This document shows, piece by piece, positions 6,508 to 9,761 of a stretch of 9,761 bases of DNA. A program made the position numbers and the translations under genes. The DNA lies in assembly GCA_022790905.1 (NCBI GenBank), contig JAAVYC010000132.1, positions 1 through 9,761 of the forward strand, written 5' to 3'. Within the stretch, counting starts at the first letter, position 1, and every line of letters begins with the position of its first letter. The stretch comes from Lachnospiraceae bacterium. Lineage in GTDB: Bacteria > Bacillota > Clostridia > Lachnospirales > Lachnospiraceae. The notes under the pieces are model-generated. The model ran no database searches. It saw only the letters and a list, made by a program, of their open reading frames with translations, and was not told where the DNA came from.

Positions 6508-7836
6508 CTATATTTCTTCTTTCGTCTCTTCCTCGCTGTTCACTTTTTCCTCTTTTAAATACAGGATTTCATTTGTCTTAACGTCCACTTCCTTTAGATC
6601 GACATAACATTCTGTTCCTTCCGGCAATTTTTTGTTTCGCAGAAAATAACAGATGATTCTCTCTAAAATATAATAGATCACCCCAAATATTGGCACGCCC
6701 AAAAGCATTCCTGCAAAACCAAACAAACCGCCTCCAACCATGATGGCAAACACAACCCAAAAAGGAGACAAACCGGTAGAATCGCCCAGAATTGCCGGTC
6801 CAATAATATTTCCATCCACCTGTTGTAACACAAGCACCATAATCACAAAATAGAGTCCCTGAATCGGATTTGCCAATACAATAATAATGAATCCTGGTAT
6901 CGCCCCAATAAAAGGACCAAAAAACGGAATGATATTGGTTACACCGACAATGACACTGATCAAAAGCGCATATGGCATTTTCATAATCAGCATCACAATA
7001 TAACAGATAATTCCGATAATCGTGGAATCTAGAATTTTGCCGCTGATAAATCCGCCAAAAATCTCATTGCTTTTTCTCGCTGTCTCAATAATAATGTTTG
7101 CTTTCCTCGGTTTAAAAATGGCATAGATCAATTTTTTTAATTGTCCAACAAATGTCTCTTTTCCGGATAACAGATATACGGAGACAATCAATCCTACTGC
7201 AATATTGAGCAGCATTTTTAGAAAACCAATCAACCCTGTTGTAATGGAGGACAGATAGCGATTGCTCTTTGGAAGCAAATCTTTCATCGCCCAATCACGC
7301 AAATAATCGGATGCGTGTAACAAGGTATCCTCCAAAATATTTCCAAGCTTTGAATCTCCATCTAACCATTTGTTAATTCCTGCGACAAATTCTTTGATCT
7401 CTCCCGGCAATGATACGACTAATCCTTGAATACTCTCCACCAATTGTGGAATTAACATCACCAGCAAAAGTACGATAATCAGGATGAATACTGCGAGAGC
7501 ACCGATGGTCGCTATACTCCGGCACCATCTTTTTACCTTGTCCTTTTTCTTCATCTTCGGCCCAAGTAAACGGAGCAAATATTTTTCAAAAAACACCATC
7601 ACTGGGTTAATTAAATAAGCAATCACAATTCCGAAAATAATTGGTTGTAATACAGAAGTAAGTGCCCTCCACGATGCTGCAAATCCATTGTAGCGATAAA
7701 TTAGAAAAAACACAAGTATACACAAAGAAAGCACTAAAAATGTCGTCAGACCCAAAGCCAGATAAGGGCGGATATTCCAATGTGACTCTTTTTTCTGATG
7801 GTTCTTTTGCGGATCATAAGAATTATAATCGTTCAT
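6508..7836 (-). CDS. AI-2E family transporter (UPF0118) membrane protein
   Basis: This is a polytopic inner-membrane protein of 442 residues, a usual size for the family with a slightly long C-terminal tail. The predicted layout is: a short polar N-terminus, two hydrophobic segments at about 25-48 and 58-82, a third at 109-131, an amphipathic extramembrane segment at about 132-200, and four or five more segments from 204 to 395. The two conserved family blocks are clear: GVTNIIPFFGPFIGAIP at 298-314 and QQVDGNIIGP at 338-347, followed by a Gly-rich stretch. Members include E. coli TqsA, linked to autoinducer-2 export, and Na+/H+ antiporter-like proteins; the substrate here cannot be told. The tail after 400 is hydrophilic and ends in a Glu-rich run. 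The ATG at 7836 has AAGGAG ten bases upstream and begins 16 bases after the aconitase-like stop, so the two genes are probably co-transcribed. Confidence 0.93.
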   Translation of the reverse strand: MNDYNSYDPQKNHQKKESHWNIRPYLALGLTTFLVLSLCILVFFLIYRYNGFAASWRALTSVLQPIIFGIVIAYLINPVMVFFEKYLLRLLGPKMKKKDKVKRWCRSIATIGALAVFILIIVLLLVMLIPQLVESIQGLVVSLPGEIKEFVAGINKWLDGDSKLGNILEDTLLHASDYLRDWAMKDLLPKSNRYLSSITTGLIGFLKMLLNIAVGLIVSVYLLSGKETFVGQLKKLIYAIFKPRKANIIIETARKSNEIFGGFISGKILDSTIIGIICYIVMLIMKMPYALLISVIVGVTNIIPFFGPFIGAIPGFIIIVLANPIQGLYFVIMVLVLQQVDGNIIGPAILGDSTGLSPFWVVFAIMVGGGLFGFAGMLLGVPIFGVIYYILERIICYFLRNKKLPEGTECYVDLKEVDVKTNEILYLKEEKVNSEEETKEEI

Positions 7837-7846
7837 CTCTATGTCA

Positions 7847-7852
7847 CTCCTT
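7847..7852 (-). promoter_or_regulatory. Ribosome binding site AAGGAG
   Basis: AAGGAG sits in the 16-base gap between the hydratase stop (7855-7853) and the ATG at 7836, with a slightly long spacing of ten bases. No promoter or hairpin fits in this gap, which supports one transcript for both genes. Confidence 0.6.
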
Positions 7853-9761
7853 TTAATCTACTCTGTTGTAATTAATCAGGCATCCTTTCAAAATGATTTC
7901 CCTTTCGTCATCTGTGAGTTCTCCCATCTGTAGATGGAATTCTTTTAATTCCTCTTTTTTTATAACATAAGCGACGATATCATTCGCTTTCTCTTCTACA
8001 GATTTTCGAATATCTGGAATGAACAAGTAATCACCATTCTCAAATGGCAAATCGCCTTTTTCAATTAAAAATGGAAGCATACCCCAGTTAATGAGGTTCG
8101 AGCGATAACGCTTTGTCGCATATTCATTCGCAATATTTGCCCATCCGCCGAGTACTTTTTGGCAGGAAGCCGCCTGCTCTCTTGCGGATCCATCTCCCGG
8201 CTTTACAGCAAAAATTGTACTTCCAATACCGACATTTGTTTTATCAACATCTGAAAACGTCTCTCTTATTGTACCCATGACCTGCTCTATCTCTGGCAAT
8301 GCCTCTGCTGGACATTGATCTGCCTCAATCGCTTTCTGCGCCTTTTGAACCTCTTTCGCTTTTCCCACATAGGCAGGATCTTTTCTCGAAAGAGTAAATT
8401 CTGCAAGTCCCAATGGATTGGAACGATATGAGGAGGTCTCTCCTGACGGAATCAGCTCATCGGTTGTCGTGACAGGATCATGAATTTCAGAGACTACCTT
8501 TAACACCATATTTTCCGGAAGTTCGCTCATCCTTGGCCAGTCTTTAATATTTGGACCAAACTTAATCTCCACGCTTGAATCTGCAACGCCTTTGCTGTCA
8601 AAAACACGGTTTGCATAAATCGTCTTATCAAAATGATATGCCGGTTTTTGAAATGTTACATCTACATCTGCCGCTGATGTCAAGTATCCTTTATTCGCTG
8701 CAGTCGCCGCAATTGAACGCGCATCCATCAACGCCACGGAAGCGATCTGTCCATTCTGTAATTTAGAACCCTCGCGATTCGGGAAATTTCTTGTAGAATG
8801 GCGAATGGAGAGTCCATGATTGCTCGGCGTATCCCCAGCGCCAAAGCAAGGTCCACAAAACGCTGTCTTTACGATTGCTCCTGTTGCGAGCAGATCTGCC
8901 ACAGAACCATTTCTGACAAGTTCCATATAGACCGGTGTACTTGCCGGATAGACACTTAGCGTAAATTCATCCGGTCCGATACTGCTGCCTCTTAAAATGT
9001 CTGCCGCATCACAGATGTTTTCATATCCGCCGCCTGCGCATCCCGCAATAATTCCCTGTTCCACATATAATTTTCCATTTTTTACCTTATCTTTTAACTG
9101 AAAATCTACAGCTCCGTCTAAGCTGACCAGAGCTCTTTTCTCACAATCGTCTAAAATCTCCATCAAATTACTGTTTAATTCTTCAATGGTATAGACGTTA
9201 CTCGGATGAAACGGCATTGCAATCATTGGTTTGATCTCACTCAAATCAATCTCAATCATGCCATCGTAGTAGGCAACTGCACCTGGCAGTAATTCTTTAT
9301 ACTCTTCTTTCCTTCCGTGAATGTCATAGAACTCTTTCACTTTTTCATCAGTCTTCCAAATAGAGGACAGACAGGTTGTCTCCGTTGTCATAACATCCAC
9401 GCCAATACGGTAATCCACACTCAGATTTTCCACGCCAGGCCCTATAAATTCCATCACTTTATTCTTTACATATCCATTGGCAAATACTTCCCCAATTATC
9501 GCAAGGGCGATATCCTGAGGTCCCACACCGTGCTGCGGCTCCCCTTTTAGGTAAACTCCGACAACTCCTGGCATGTTGATATCATAAGTCTGACTCAACA
9601 GCTGTTTTACCAATTCTGGTCCACCCTCGCCCATCGCCATTGTACCTAAGGCCCCATAACGTGTATGAGAGTCAGAACCCAAAATCATCTTTCCACCCCC
9701 TGCAAGCATCTCTCTCGCAAATTGATGAATTACTGCTTGATGAGGCGGTACATAAACTCCA
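7853..9761 (-). CDS. Aconitase-family hydratase, YbhJ-like (5' end beyond the window)
   Basis: The frame is open to the right edge, giving 635 visible residues. Numbers here count from the Met codon at 9709, which is internal, not the start: the sequence before it (ending VIHQFARE) is conserved-looking. YbhJ-type proteins have about 750 residues, so roughly 115 are probably missing. Aconitase features seen are GSDSHTRYG at 11-19, three [4Fe-4S] ligand cysteines C224 (AGC) and C285/C288 (CGPC), substrate-type arginines in HSTRNFPNRE (304-313), and the C-terminal swivel domain with DGSARE (506-511). Mitochondrial aconitase has SSRE at this last site; here the second Ser is Ala, the first Ser (the presumed catalytic base) and Arg remain. 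Homologues are expected to be cytosolic Fe-S hydratases. Citrate/isocitrate is the obvious candidate substrate, but the YbhJ branch has no settled activity. It is upstream of, and probably co-transcribed with, the AI-2E-family gene. Confidence 0.93.
   Translation of the reverse strand, partial: GVYVPPHQAVIHQFAREMLAGGGKMILGSDSHTRYGALGTMAMGEGGPELVKQLLSQTYDINMPGVVGVYLKGEPQHGVGPQDIALAIIGEVFANGYVKNKVMEFIGPGVENLSVDYRIGVDVMTTETTCLSSIWKTDEKVKEFYDIHGRKEEYKELLPGAVAYYDGMIEIDLSEIKPMIAMPFHPSNVYTIEELNSNLMEILDDCEKRALVSLDGAVDFQLKDKVKNGKLYVEQGIIAGCAGGGYENICDAADILRGSSIGPDEFTLSVYPASTPVYMELVRNGSVADLLATGAIVKTAFCGPCFGAGDTPSNHGLSIRHSTRNFPNREGSKLQNGQIASVALMDARSIAATAANKGYLTSAADVDVTFQKPAYHFDKTIYANRVFDSKGVADSSVEIKFGPNIKDWPRMSELPENMVLKVVSEIHDPVTTTDELIPSGETSSYRSNPLGLAEFTLSRKDPAYVGKAKEVQKAQKAIEADQCPAEALPEIEQVMGTIRETFSDVDKTNVGIGSTIFAVKPGDGSAREQAASCQKVLGGWANIANEYATKRYRSNLINWGMLPFLIEKGDLPFENGDYLFIPDIRKSVEEKANDIVAYVIKKEELKEFHLQMGELTDDEREIILKGCLINYNRVD

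Noticed and set aside
9707..9709. ATG at 9709 as the start of the hydratase.
   Set aside because: The frame stays open to the window edge and the residues before this Met fit the family, leading into the GSDSHTRYG block. The true start lies beyond base 9761.
1..9761. Search for CRISPR arrays, insertion sequences, tRNA genes, riboswitches and a phage or defence system.
   Set aside because: I saw no regularly spaced direct repeats, no transposase or terminal inverted repeats, no tRNA-like cloverleaf and no long leader that could hold a riboswitch. The gaps between genes total only about 245 bases.

Overview
All five genes lie on the minus strand, and both outer genes run off the window. The A+T-rich coding sequence (roughly 40% G+C by eye), the strong AGGAG-type ribosome binding sites, and protein families typical of gut Clostridia point to a Gram-positive Firmicute. 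The most likely group is Lachnospiraceae, in the Roseburia/Agathobacter range. That placement is inferred from the style of the proteins, not from a marker gene. I see no mobile elements, tRNA or rRNA genes, or CRISPR arrays. The window looks like ordinary chromosomal backbone.

In transcription order (right to left) there are three units. Unit 1 is an aconitase-family hydratase of YbhJ type (5' end beyond base 9761), followed 16 bases later by an AI-2E/UPF0118-family membrane protein. It ends at a 13-bp hairpin at 6468-6504. Unit 2 starts from a good sigma-A-type promoter at 6425-6454. It encodes a large TPR + acidic repeat + AAA-type ATPase protein of no known function, whose stop codon touches the start region of glgB, the glycogen branching enzyme. 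It ends at a hairpin at 1904-1930. Unit 3 is one long, cysteine-free, glutamate-rich protein with internal helical repeats, resembling the Lachnospiraceae DUF6240 type. It runs off the left edge and may be read from a SigD-like promoter at 1877-1903.

The most interesting part is unit 2. An ATPase with an intact Walker A motif, an apparently lost Walker B catalytic pair (Glu-Lys where Asp-Glu is expected), no obvious pore loop and Lys in place of the usual Arg finger is fused to an N-terminal TPR domain. It appears translationally coupled to a fully intact branching enzyme. No other glycogen gene (glgA, glgC, glgP) is present, so a link between this protein and glycogen rests only on gene coupling. 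The second point of interest is the repeat protein of unit 3 and its possible flagellar-type promoter. Every intergenic gap is shorter than 130 bases, and each is accounted for by a terminator, promoter or ribosome binding site.
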